A DNA stretch of 64,000 nt from Cellulomonas sp. ES6. Lineage in GTDB: Bacteria; Actinomycetota; Actinomycetes; Actinomycetales; Cellulomonadaceae. Shown here piece after piece: positions 33,348 to 41,415 of the stretch; positions within the stretch are counted from its first letter, which is position 1, and each line of letters starts with the position of its first letter. The stretch covers positions 2,356,001-2,420,000 of the forward strand of contig NZ_CP125655.1 in NCBI RefSeq assembly GCF_030053835.1, written 5' to 3'. A program made the translations under genes and the position numbers. Below the pieces are notes generated by a model. It saw only the letters and a program-made list of their open reading frames with translations. It had not been told where the DNA came from and did no database searches.

Positions 33348-34976
33348 ATGGCGGAGGACATCGTGGAACATGGTGTGCGCGGCAAGCGGTGGACCCCGGG
33401 CGACCTCGGCATCAACGTCAAGGTGCTCAGTGCGGTGGCCATCGCCGCCGTGGTGGCCCTGCTCGTCGGTGCGCTCGGGCTGGTGGGCCTGAGCCGAGCC
33501 AACACGGCCGCCGACGAGCTGTACGAGCACGGGTTCACCGGGCTCCAGCACGTCTCGGACATGCGTTCGGCCACCATCCAGATGCGCACCGACGTCGCCA
33601 GCCAGGCGATCGCGCAGACCGACGACCTCATGAACACGTACGAGGAGGCGGTCGCCGGGGACGAGCAGGCGGTCCGTGATGCCGCCGCGCGCCTCGGCGA
33701 GCTCCCGCTCGTCGCGTCCCAGCGCACGGCTCTGCAGGCCTTCCTGAGCAACCTGGACGCCTACGCCACGGTCCGGGACGAGCGTCTGCTGCCGCTCGGG
33801 CGGCAGAACGACTACGTGGCGTGGATGGACGTCCGCGCCACGGAGGCTCAGCCGATCATCGACGCGATGATGGCTGACCTGGCCACGGTCGTCGAGGAGC
33901 AGAACTCGGTGGGCGCAGCTGCGGCCGCGGCTGCGACGTCGGCCTTCGAGACCAACCGCACGCTCGTGGTGGTGGCGCTCGTCGTGGGTCTCGTCCTCGC
34001 GCTCGGCGTCGCGGTGGTGGTCGCGCGCTCGATCGTGCGGGCACTGCGCCGGGTGGGCGACGTGTGCGCCGCCCTGCAGCGGGCGGACCTCACCGTGCGG
34101 GCGGACCTGACCTCCCGCGACGAGGTGGGGCGCATGGGCGCGGCCCTCGACAGCGCGGTGGACAACCTGCGTGCGGTGCTGTCGGCGGTCGACTCCTCGG
34201 CGGTGTCGCTCGCGGGGGCCGTCGAGGAGTTCAGCGCGACGACCGGCCAGATCACGGCCTCCGCGCAGCAGACGTCCCACCAGGCGGGCACCGTCTCGGT
34301 CGCCGCGGACCAGATCAGCCGCAACATCCAGACGGTGGCGGCGGGGTCCGAGCAGATGGGCGCCTCCATCCGGGAGATCGCGCAGAGCGCCTCGCAGGCG
34401 GCCAAGGTCGCCACGCAGGCCGTGGACTCGGCCCACGAGGCCAACACCACCGTGACGCGCCTCGGTGACTCCAGCCGGGAGATCGGGAACGTGGTGAAGG
34501 TGATCACGGCCATCGCGGAGCAGACGAACCTGCTGGCGCTGAACGCGACGATCGAGGCCGCGCGTGCCGGGGAGGCGGGCAAGGGCTTCGCGGTCGTGGC
34601 GGGCGAGGTCAAGGAGCTGGCGCAGGAGACCGCGAAGGCCACGGAGGACATCGCCCGGCGGGTCGAGGCGATCCAGGGCGACACCGAGTCCGCGGTCCGG
34701 GCGATCGGCGAGGTCTCCGACGTCATCTTCACCATCAACGGCTTCCAGGAGACGATCGCCGCCGCGGTGGAGGAGCAGACCGCGACCACCAACGAGATGA
34801 ACCGCAACGTCGCCCAGGCCGCGAGCGGCTCCGGCGAGATCGCCCAGAACATCGCGGAGGTGGCCGGTGCCGCGGACGTCACCTCCGGGGCGGTGGACCA
34901 GGCCGAGAGCGCGGTCCAGGAGCTGGCCCGCATGTCGAGCGACCTGCGCGACGTCGTGGGGCGGTTCACGGTCTGA
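33348..34976 (+). CDS. Methyl-accepting chemotaxis protein
   Basis: 542 residues. Helix 1 ([19 protein letters not shown]), a four-helix-bundle extracellular sensor of about 150 residues, helix 2 ([20 protein letters not shown]), a HAMP linker ([22 protein letters not shown]), then the signalling domain with tip [40 protein letters not shown]. No C-terminal receptor pentapeptide. ATG 33348 preferred: GAGGGG is 8 bases upstream; an in-frame GTG at 33339 overlaps that site. Transcribed from a sigma-28-like promoter and closed by a 17-bp terminator. Confidence 0.95.
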   Translation: MAEDIVEHGVRGKRWTPGDLGINVKVLSAVAIAAVVALLVGALGLVGLSRANTAADELYEHGFTGLQHVSDMRSATIQMRTDVASQAIAQTDDLMNTYEEAVAGDEQAVRDAAARLGELPLVASQRTALQAFLSNLDAYATVRDERLLPLGRQNDYVAWMDVRATEAQPIIDAMMADLATVVEEQNSVGAAAAAAATSAFETNRTLVVVALVVGLVLALGVAVVVARSIVRALRRVGDVCAALQRADLTVRADLTSRDEVGRMGAALDSAVDNLRAVLSAVDSSAVSLAGAVEEFSATTGQITASAQQTSHQAGTVSVAADQISRNIQTVAAGSEQMGASIREIAQSASQAAKVATQAVDSAHEANTTVTRLGDSSREIGNVVKVITAIAEQTNLLALNATIEAARAGEAGKGFAVVAGEVKELAQETAKATEDIARRVEAIQGDTESAVRAIGEVSDVIFTINGFQETIAAAVEEQTATTNEMNRNVAQAASGSGEIAQNIAEVAGAADVTSGAVDQAESAVQELARMSSDLRDVVGRFTV

Positions 34977-34985
34977 CCCGGAGCC

Positions 34986-35030
34986 CCGTCGTGCGGGCCG
35001 GCCCTCCCCCCTCGCCGGCCCGCACGACGG
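34986..35030. terminator. Bidirectional terminator
   Basis: A perfect 17-bp stem (CCGTCGTGCGGGCCGGC with its complement) and an 11-base C-rich loop, 10 bases after the chemoreceptor stop and facing the convergent EAL gene. Confidence 0.88.
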
Positions 35031-35189
35031 ACCCTCGCGCGCGACACGGCCGATGTCGCGGACACGGGACCCCACTGGCTGCTCGAGGTGATGTGGGCGT
35101 CCGCCGGTGTCGGCCTCCCGACCGGGACCAGCGCTGAGCTGCAGGTGTGGCACCACCTCCCGCGTGAACGGCGCCGACGCGCCCGCCCC

Positions 35190-37526
35190 TCAGGGACCGC
35201 TGACCGGGACGCCGGTCGACGCGTCGCGGGCCACTCGGGCTCCGGGCAGTGCGCCCGGGTGCTGGGGCGGCGAGGCCGCTCGCGGGCCCCTCGATCCGCC
35301 GAGGAGGTCGAGGGTGAACTGCTCGGGTGGCGCGGGACGTCCGAGCGCCCAGCCCTGGGCGGAGTCGCAGCCGAGCTCCGTCAGCAGGTCGAGGGTGGCG
35401 ACGTCCTCCACGCCCTCGGCCACGACGTGCATGCCGAGGGCGTGCCCGAGGTCCACCGTCGACCGCAGGATCGCCGCGCACACGGGGTCCGACACGGCGG
35501 GGGCCACGAACGCGCGATCCACCTTCAGGACGGTGAACGGCAGGCGGCGCAGGTAGTCCAGGGACCCGTACCCCACGCCGTAGTCGTCCACCGCGAGCTG
35601 GACGCCCAGCGCCGCCAGTGCGCGCAGCGTCTGCTCGCCCCGGGGGACGTCGCGCATCGCCATGGTCTCGGTCACCTCGAGCGCGAGGGCGGAGGCCGGC
35701 AGCCCGTGCCGGTCGAGCGCGGCGCGGACGTCGGTCACGAGCCGCGGGTCGTCCACGTCGTGCGCGGAGACGTTCACCGCGACGACGAACCCGGGAACGG
35801 TCGCGCGCCAGGTCGCGCACCACCGCAGAGCGGCGTCCATCACGGCGAGCGTGACCGGCCGGATGAGCCCGGTCCTCTCCGCGGCGGGTACGAAGGCGGC
35901 GGGCCCGAGCAGCCCGTGGACGGGGTGCTGCCAGCGCACGAGCGCCTCGGCCCCCAGGGTCTCGCCCGTGGCGAGCGCCGTCACCGGCTGGAACTCCACG
36001 ACGAGCTCGCCGCGCTGCACGGCTGCCACCAGGTCGCGCAGCAGCTCGGTGCCGGTCGCACCCGCGCCGGTGCGCCCCGCCGGGGCCGGCTCGTCCCGTG
36101 CGACGCGTCCGCTGCGTCGCCGGGCGGACCACAGGGCGACGTCGGCACGCCGGGCGAGCTCCGGCAGGGTCACGGGGACCCCGGGGGCGACGGCGATCCC
36201 GACAGCGGCACCGGTGGTCAGGTCCATGCCGTTCACGGCGACGGTCCCCCCGAGCCGGGCGAGGACCTGCTCGGCCTGGGCGTCCGCCGCGGTCTCGTCC
36301 GCCACGCTGGTCGAGAGCGCGAACAGGTCCCGGCTGACCCGGACGGCGAGGGCGTGCGGGGGAGCCACCTCCTCCAGCTCGCGTGCGACGGCCCGCAGCA
36401 TGTCGTCCGCCGGCTCGTGCCCGAGCGTCTCGACGACGTCCCGGTACCCGTCCAGACCGATCAGCAGGAGCGCCGGCCGCCCGCGGGCCGGGTCGTGGGC
36501 CCGGCGCGACTCGATGTGGTTCCGCAGGCCGGCGACGTTGGCCAGTCCGGTGAGCGGGTCGGTGACCGCGTCGCGCGCGAGGCGGACGTTCTTCTCCCGG
36601 AGGTCGGCCAGGACGCCCCAGAAGCGCGTCATCATCGCCGCGACCATGAGGACGCCGATCGTGCTGACCTCGACGACCGGGATCGACCTGCCGGTGACGT
36701 CGGCCGCGATCAAGGTGATCGGCACGACGCTCGCGGACAGGGCCATGAGCACGAAGTGCATCCCGCTGAGCTCACTGCTGGGTCCGGGCGCGTCACCGCC
36801 GCCCGTGGCCTGCCGTCGAGCGGCGCCGGCGAGCGTGACGTACCCGATCAGCCACAGCGAGTCCACGAGGTGCAGCCGGCCGGCGATGACCGGCTGCGTC
36901 TGCCCGACCTGGAAGAGCACGTCGGCCACCAGGATCACCGCGACGGCCACGAGCGTGAGCCGGTAGGCGCTGCGGCGTCGACCGACGGCGCTGCTGCTGC
37001 GCGCGAGCGTGACGATCAGCAGGGCGTCACCGATCGGGTAGACCGCGCCGACCAGACCTGCTGCGGGGTCCGCCTGCCACACGCGCACCGCGGGGACCAG
37101 CACCAGCAGCCACAGCGCGAGCAGGAGGCCGCCGACCATGAGGAACGCGTCCAGCCACCAGACGGGACGACGACCCGGTGGGGCAGGGAAGGCCCGGATC
37201 AGCCCCGCCGCCAGGAGGGGGTAGCTGGTGAGGTAGGCGAGGTCCGCGACCGACGGGTACGGCGGGACGTCGGTCCCCAGCTCCAGGACCGTCCACACCG
37301 CATCGCCCAGCACCCACGCGCCGACACCCAGCAGCAGCAGCGCCCAGGCCCGCCGCGGCGCCCCGGTCATCTGCCGCTGGGCCCGGAGCACGGCGACCGC
37401 GGCACCGACCGCCACGACGACGAACACCACGTCACGGGGCGGGCCGTCGGGCAGCACGGCGTGAAGCGCGATCGCGCCCGCACCCGCACTCAGCGCGAGG
37501 TGCCCCCGGCCGCGTCGCCTCCCCAT
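35190..37526 (-). CDS. Membrane GGDEF-EAL protein, probable c-di-GMP phosphodiesterase
   Basis: 778 residues from ATG 37526. Eight or so N-terminal membrane helices form a sensor. The GGDEF domain starts with DPLTGLANVAGL, but its active loop reads VSRDLFAL where GGDEF is expected, so cyclase activity is unlikely. The EAL domain keeps its metal and catalytic residues: GAEALVRWQHP, NVSAHDVD, EVTETM, DDYGVGYGSLDYL, LKVDRAFV and VAEGVED. It probably degrades c-di-GMP, which in motile bacteria favours swimming. The start was chosen because a sigma-28-like promoter overlaps the longer frame. Confidence 0.92.
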   Translation of the reverse strand: MGRRRGRGHLALSAGAGAIALHAVLPDGPPRDVVFVVVAVGAAVAVLRAQRQMTGAPRRAWALLLLGVGAWVLGDAVWTVLELGTDVPPYPSVADLAYLTSYPLLAAGLIRAFPAPPGRRPVWWLDAFLMVGGLLLALWLLVLVPAVRVWQADPAAGLVGAVYPIGDALLIVTLARSSSAVGRRRSAYRLTLVAVAVILVADVLFQVGQTQPVIAGRLHLVDSLWLIGYVTLAGAARRQATGGGDAPGPSSELSGMHFVLMALSASVVPITLIAADVTGRSIPVVEVSTIGVLMVAAMMTRFWGVLADLREKNVRLARDAVTDPLTGLANVAGLRNHIESRRAHDPARGRPALLLIGLDGYRDVVETLGHEPADDMLRAVARELEEVAPPHALAVRVSRDLFALSTSVADETAADAQAEQVLARLGGTVAVNGMDLTTGAAVGIAVAPGVPVTLPELARRADVALWSARRRSGRVARDEPAPAGRTGAGATGTELLRDLVAAVQRGELVVEFQPVTALATGETLGAEALVRWQHPVHGLLGPAAFVPAAERTGLIRPVTLAVMDAALRWCATWRATVPGFVVAVNVSAHDVDDPRLVTDVRAALDRHGLPASALALEVTETMAMRDVPRGEQTLRALAALGVQLAVDDYGVGYGSLDYLRRLPFTVLKVDRAFVAPAVSDPVCAAILRSTVDLGHALGMHVVAEGVEDVATLDLLTELGCDSAQGWALGRPAPPEQFTLDLLGGSRGPRAASPPQHPGALPGARVARDASTGVPVSGP

Positions 37527-37534
37527 GCACCGCG

Positions 37535-37561
37535 CCATCGGCACCGCCTGACGGCACTTGA
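37535..37561 (-). promoter_or_regulatory. Sigma-28-like promoter of the GGDEF-EAL gene
   Basis: Minus strand TCAAGTGC, 11 bases, GCCGATGG: TCAA-N15-GCCGATGG, same geometry as at 33254-33280. The -10 ends 8 bases before the ATG at 37526, implying a leaderless or nearly leaderless mRNA. Confidence 0.62.
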
Positions 37562-37653
37562 CCCGGCGGGCGGAGATTCATCCGCGTGGACGAGCCGGTC
37601 GCGGGGCTTCGCCTCGGGGGCACGCGGACCCCCCGCCCGGCGTCACCCGACGG

Positions 37654-39270
37654 TCAGCGGACGGCCGGGAACAGCTCCGCGACCAGGTGCCGCCGGGCCA
37701 GCGCGGCGGCACCCTCCACCGTGGCGGCGCCCCCCAGCGCGCTCGGCAGCACCTCGGTGTGGCCGGACAACCCCGCGAGCTCGCTGCGGACCCAGCGCAC
37801 GACCAGCGGGTGCTCGCCGACGGGCCCGCCGAGCACCACCACCTCCGGGTCGAGCACGGCGACGAGGGCCGTGACCACCCGCGCCACCTCGCGCGCGTGC
37901 TCGCGCAGCGCGGCGACCGCTGCGGGATCGCCGGTCTCGGCCCGGGCGAGCAGGGCATCGATCTGTGCCCGCAGGTCGCCCGACGCCGGGCGGCCGCGAA
38001 CGCGCGCGACGAGCGCGGCGGCGCCGAGGTGGCGCTCCGCTCCGAGCTCTTGGGGTGCCCGGTCAGGTGCCCAGGGGAAGGGCAGGTCGGCGACCTCTCC
38101 GGCGCCGCCGCGCGCGCCGTGCACGAGGGTGCCGCCGACCACGACGCCGGCGCCGATCCGCTCGCCCACCTGCAGGAAGACCGCGTCCTTCCGTCCGGCG
38201 GCGACGCCCTGCGCGGTCTCGGCCAGCACGGCGCAGTTGACGTTGTTCTCCGCGAGCACCGGGACGCCGGCGGGCAGCCCGAGGCGGGCCAGCACCTCCT
38301 CCGCGGCCAGGCCGCCCAGCGACGGACCCTCGCGTCCGGTGAGCCGGTGGTCGGCCCGCACCGGCTTGGGCAGCGCCACCGCGACCACGCGCAGCGGGCC
38401 GGCAGCCGCCAGGCCGGACCGCAGCCCGGCGAGCGCCTCCGCCGCGACCTCGAGCAGCCGTTCCACGGACCCCGCTTGCCGGAGCGTGGCGTGCCGTTCA
38501 CCGAGCCTCTCGCCGCTGACGCCGCGGGCAGCGAGCCGGACCTGGCCGTTGCCCAGGTCGATGCCCAGGGTCCAGCCGGCCGCGGGGGACACGGCGTAGA
38601 CCGCCGGGGACCGTCCTGCCGCACCCGATCGTGGTGCTCGAGGCACGACCAGCCCCGCGCGCTCGAGCTCGGCGACGGCGAGCGAGACCGTGGGCTTCGA
38701 CAGCCGCAGACGTGCGCTGAGCTCGGGCCGGGTGGCCGGGCCGCCGTCGACGAGCTGCATGCCGATCACCTGGGCGGTCGCGGAGAGGTGGGGCAGCGCC
38801 ACGGCCGACCGCACGGGAACGGCGCGGCGGGCGTCGGCCGGGCGGCCCGGCGTCGCGGCCGCGTCCCCGGCGACCCGCTCGACGGAGATCCCGCCGGGTA
38901 GGGCGAACGTCCGACCGGGACGCGGGCCGGGCGCGGACCGGACGAGCAGGCCGGGGAGCTGCACCGTGGTGCGACGGTCGTGGCGCAGGTCGAGCTCGGC
39001 GATCTCTGCGGGGAGCGGCTCGACGGGCAGACCGGAGGCCACCCGCTGCGCCAGCGTCCCCGCGGCCGGGCCGACGACGGTGGCACCGGGCAGCAGACCG
39101 CCGACGACGCGCACCCAGCACGCGCGGACGACGTCCTGCGGATCCTGGGCGGTCCGACCCGAGTACACCCCGCGGGCGAGCCGGATCAGGGTGCCGCGCC
39201 GCACCGCCCGGCTGAGCACCGCCGGGTCGGCCTCGCCCGCAAGCACCACGTCCGCCCAGTCCCGTCGCAT
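37654..39270 (-). CDS. ROK-family transcriptional repressor fused to an AbiEi-like N-terminal domain
   Basis: 538 residues; ATG 39270 has AAGGAG 7 bases upstream. Residues ~1-150 read VLSRAVRRGTLIRLARGVYSG, GATVVGPAAG and VQLPGLLVRSAPGPRPG, the pattern of the AbiEi-like antitoxin domain also seen in front of some Fic proteins. A winged helix (RPELSARLRLSKPTVSLAVAELERAGLV) follows, then a ROK sugar-kinase-fold domain (LGIDLGNGQVRLA, VLAENNVNCAVLAE, LQVGERIGAGVVVGG, EVVVLGGPVGEHPL). The ROK zinc cluster CxCGxxGC is not seen. It is divergent from a SIS-kinase-transporter operon, which it likely controls in response to a sugar ligand. Confidence 0.85.
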   Translation of the reverse strand: MRRDWADVVLAGEADPAVLSRAVRRGTLIRLARGVYSGRTAQDPQDVVRACWVRVVGGLLPGATVVGPAAGTLAQRVASGLPVEPLPAEIAELDLRHDRRTTVQLPGLLVRSAPGPRPGRTFALPGGISVERVAGDAAATPGRPADARRAVPVRSAVALPHLSATAQVIGMQLVDGGPATRPELSARLRLSKPTVSLAVAELERAGLVVPRAPRSGAAGRSPAVYAVSPAAGWTLGIDLGNGQVRLAARGVSGERLGERHATLRQAGSVERLLEVAAEALAGLRSGLAAAGPLRVVAVALPKPVRADHRLTGREGPSLGGLAAEEVLARLGLPAGVPVLAENNVNCAVLAETAQGVAAGRKDAVFLQVGERIGAGVVVGGTLVHGARGGAGEVADLPFPWAPDRAPQELGAERHLGAAALVARVRGRPASGDLRAQIDALLARAETGDPAAVAALREHAREVARVVTALVAVLDPEVVVLGGPVGEHPLVVRWVRSELAGLSGHTEVLPSALGGAATVEGAAALARRHLVAELFPAVR

Positions 39271-39282
39271 GCCCTGCTCCTT

Positions 39283-39373
39283 GGTCAAGGTCGGTCGGTG
39301 CGGTCAAGCGTCCGCCGCCCCGGGATCGGTGGACTGCACGCCTGTTGCTTGACCATGGCATCGCACCTTGACC
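39283..39373. promoter_or_regulatory. Symmetric four-box operator between ROK gene and SIS operon
   Basis: Boxes GGTCAAGG (39283-39290), GGTCAAGC (39302-39309), GCTTGACC (39347-39354) and CCTTGACC (39366-39373). Boxes 1 and 4 are exact reverse complements, as are 2 and 3, and both flanking gaps are 11 bases, so the whole 91-bp element is a nested dyad. Probable binding site of the ROK regulator; TTGACC parts could double as -35 elements. Confidence 0.7.
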
Positions 39374-39457
39374 ATGACAGGCTGTCTCTCGCTCTCGATC
39401 CTAGCGTCGCCGCTCGTAAGGGCACTTGCCTAACGAACCCGAGAGGTGCGATCAGCG

Positions 39458-40489
39458 ATGACGCCGCACGAGGTCCTCATCCCCTTCCGCGACGGCGTCA
39501 GGGCGCAACCCGACGCGGTCCGGGCCACGGTCGGCCGGACCACTGACTGGCTCGCGGAGCGCGCGTCCACGCCCCGCCCGGCGGGAGTCCTCCTCGCGGG
39601 GATCGGCGCCTCGCACGCCGTCCTCGCGGCGCCGGTGCGCGAGCTGCGCCGCGGCGGCGTCCCCGCGTTCCGGTCGACCGGTGACGACCTGCCGCCGGGC
39701 TCGCCGGTGCCGGCCGACCTCACGGTCGCCGTCTCCCAGTCGGGGCGCAGCCCCGAGACGCTGGACGCGGCCACCCGCGGGCCGCGCAGCCTCGCGGTGG
39801 TCAACCAGCCGGCGTCCCCCCTGGCGAGCGCCACCGACGACGTCCTGTTCCTCGGGGGCCTGGTGGACTCCGGGATGTCGTCGGTCGCGGTCGCCGCGAC
39901 AGCGGTGGCGCTCGGCATGCTGGTCGAGCACCGCGTGGACGGCGCCGTCTCCGAGACGTGGCAGCGGCTGCCCGACGCGTTGCACGCCGTGCTGGACGAC
40001 GCGGCGACGGCACGCGCGCTCGCCGGGTTCGCCTCCCGGGCGGCCGGGCTCGGCTGCGTCGACGTGGTCGGTCGGGCCGCGAGCGCCGGTGCTGCCGAGC
40101 AGGGCGCCCTGCTGCTCCGTGAGGGCCCGAAGGTGCCCTCCCTCGGCGCCACGACGCGCACCTACCTGCACGGCATGACCGACGCGGTCGGCCGCGTGGC
40201 GCACGTACTGGTCGGCGGCGGTCGGGAGGCGGCGCTGGGTGCTCAGCTGGCCGAGCACGACGTCCCGGTGCTCCTGGTCACCGACGAGGACGTGGCGGTG
40301 CCGGCGGGTGTCGGCGCGGTGCGGTTGCCCACCCTGCCGCCGCTCGCCGCGGTGGTCACCGAGGTGGCCGTGCTGCAGCTGCTCGCCCTGGAGCTCGGGT
40401 CGGTGCTCGGAACGGACGTGGACGCCGGGGTGCTGACCCGGGTCGACACCAAGGTGACCACCGACGTGGTCGGCGGGGCCGACCGGTGA
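39458..40489 (+). CDS. SIS-domain sugar-phosphate isomerase/deaminase-like protein
   Basis: 343 residues with two SIS domains: the first has GIGASHAVL and VSQSGRSPETLDA, the second GRAASAGAAEQGALLLREGPKVP. Resembles the isomerase half of GlmS and AgaS/FrlB-type proteins, which act on amino-sugar or fructosamine phosphates; no glutaminase domain. ATG 39458 has GAGAGG 11 bases upstream; a GTG at 39446 is a possible alternative. First gene of the operon. Confidence 0.85.
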   Translation: MTPHEVLIPFRDGVRAQPDAVRATVGRTTDWLAERASTPRPAGVLLAGIGASHAVLAAPVRELRRGGVPAFRSTGDDLPPGSPVPADLTVAVSQSGRSPETLDAATRGPRSLAVVNQPASPLASATDDVLFLGGLVDSGMSSVAVAATAVALGMLVEHRVDGAVSETWQRLPDALHAVLDDAATARALAGFASRAAGLGCVDVVGRAASAGAAEQGALLLREGPKVPSLGATTRTYLHGMTDAVGRVAHVLVGGGREAALGAQLAEHDVPVLLVTDEDVAVPAGVGAVRLPTLPPLAAVVTEVAVLQLLALELGSVLGTDVDAGVLTRVDTKVTTDVVGGADR

Positions 40490-41415
40490 GCCACCTCGTG
40501 GCCGGCGTCGACGTCGGCGGGACCAAGACCCGCGTGCGGGTGGAGACGGCCGACGGGCACGAGGTCGCGGACGCGACCGCCCCCACCACCGGCTGGCGCG
40601 GCACGTCCTTCGAGGTGAAGGCCGAGCTGATCGCCCAGCGGCTGTCCGCGCTCGCCGAGCCTCGGACGGCGACGGGCCTGGCAGCGGTCGCCGTCGGAGC
40701 CCACGGCTGCGACCTCGAGGAGGAGAGCGAGGAGCTGCGCTCGCGGCTCGAGGAGCGGCTGCCCGGCGTCCTGTGCGTCGTGGTGAACGACGCCGAGCTG
40801 GTCGCCCCCGCGGCCGGGTCCCCGGAGGCGGTGGGTCTGATCGCCGGGACCGGCTCGGTCGCGGTCGGCCGCACCCCCGACGGGCGCCGGGTCCACGCCG
40901 GTGGCTGGGGCTGGGTCGTCGGGGACGAGGGCGGCGCCGCCGGGATCGTGCGGGAGGCGGTGCGTGCGTCCCTGCGCGCCGTCGAGGACGGCCGTCGCGA
41001 CCCCCTGCCGGAGCAGCTCTGCCGGGCGCTCGCGGTCGAGCACCCCCTCGACCTGCCCGGACGGCTCGTGGCGCAGGACCCCGCGACGTGGAGCACGCAC
41101 GCAGCCCTCGTCTTCGACGCCGCGGCCGCCGGCTCGGCCGTCGCGGAGCAGCTCGTGGTCGAGGCCGGCGAGGCGCTCGCCGACCTGGTGCACCGGGTCG
41201 TCTCGCGTGGAGCGCGCGCCACCCGGGTCGTCGCCGCAGGCGGCGTGGTGGTGTCCCAGCCGGCGCTCCGCGACGCCCTGCGCGCCGGCCTCCGCGCCCG
41301 GCACCTGCCCCTGCCCGTCGACCTGCTCGACGCACCGCCCGTCGCCGGTGCGCTCGCCCTGGCGCGCACCGCCCTCGACCGCACCTCCCTCTCCCCACGA
41401 AAGGCACTGCGATGA
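40486..41415 (+). CDS. BadF/BadG-type ATPase, probable N-acetylglucosamine kinase-like sugar kinase
   Basis: 309 residues. Phosphate-binding DVGGTKTRV at the start, IAGTGSVAVGRTPDG and GWGWVVGDEGGAAGI in the middle, and AAGGVVVSQPALRDAL near the end are the actin-fold kinase signatures of the GlcNAc kinase-like branch. GTGA overlap with the SIS gene and ATGA overlap with the transporter gene indicate tight coupling. It likely phosphorylates the sugar the operon handles. Confidence 0.85.
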   Translation: MSHLVAGVDVGGTKTRVRVETADGHEVADATAPTTGWRGTSFEVKAELIAQRLSALAEPRTATGLAAVAVGAHGCDLEEESEELRSRLEERLPGVLCVVVNDAELVAPAAGSPEAVGLIAGTGSVAVGRTPDGRRVHAGGWGWVVGDEGGAAGIVREAVRASLRAVEDGRRDPLPEQLCRALAVEHPLDLPGRLVAQDPATWSTHAALVFDAAAAGSAVAEQLVVEAGEALADLVHRVVSRGARATRVVAAGGVVVSQPALRDALRAGLRARHLPLPVDLLDAPPVAGALALARTALDRTSLSPRKALR

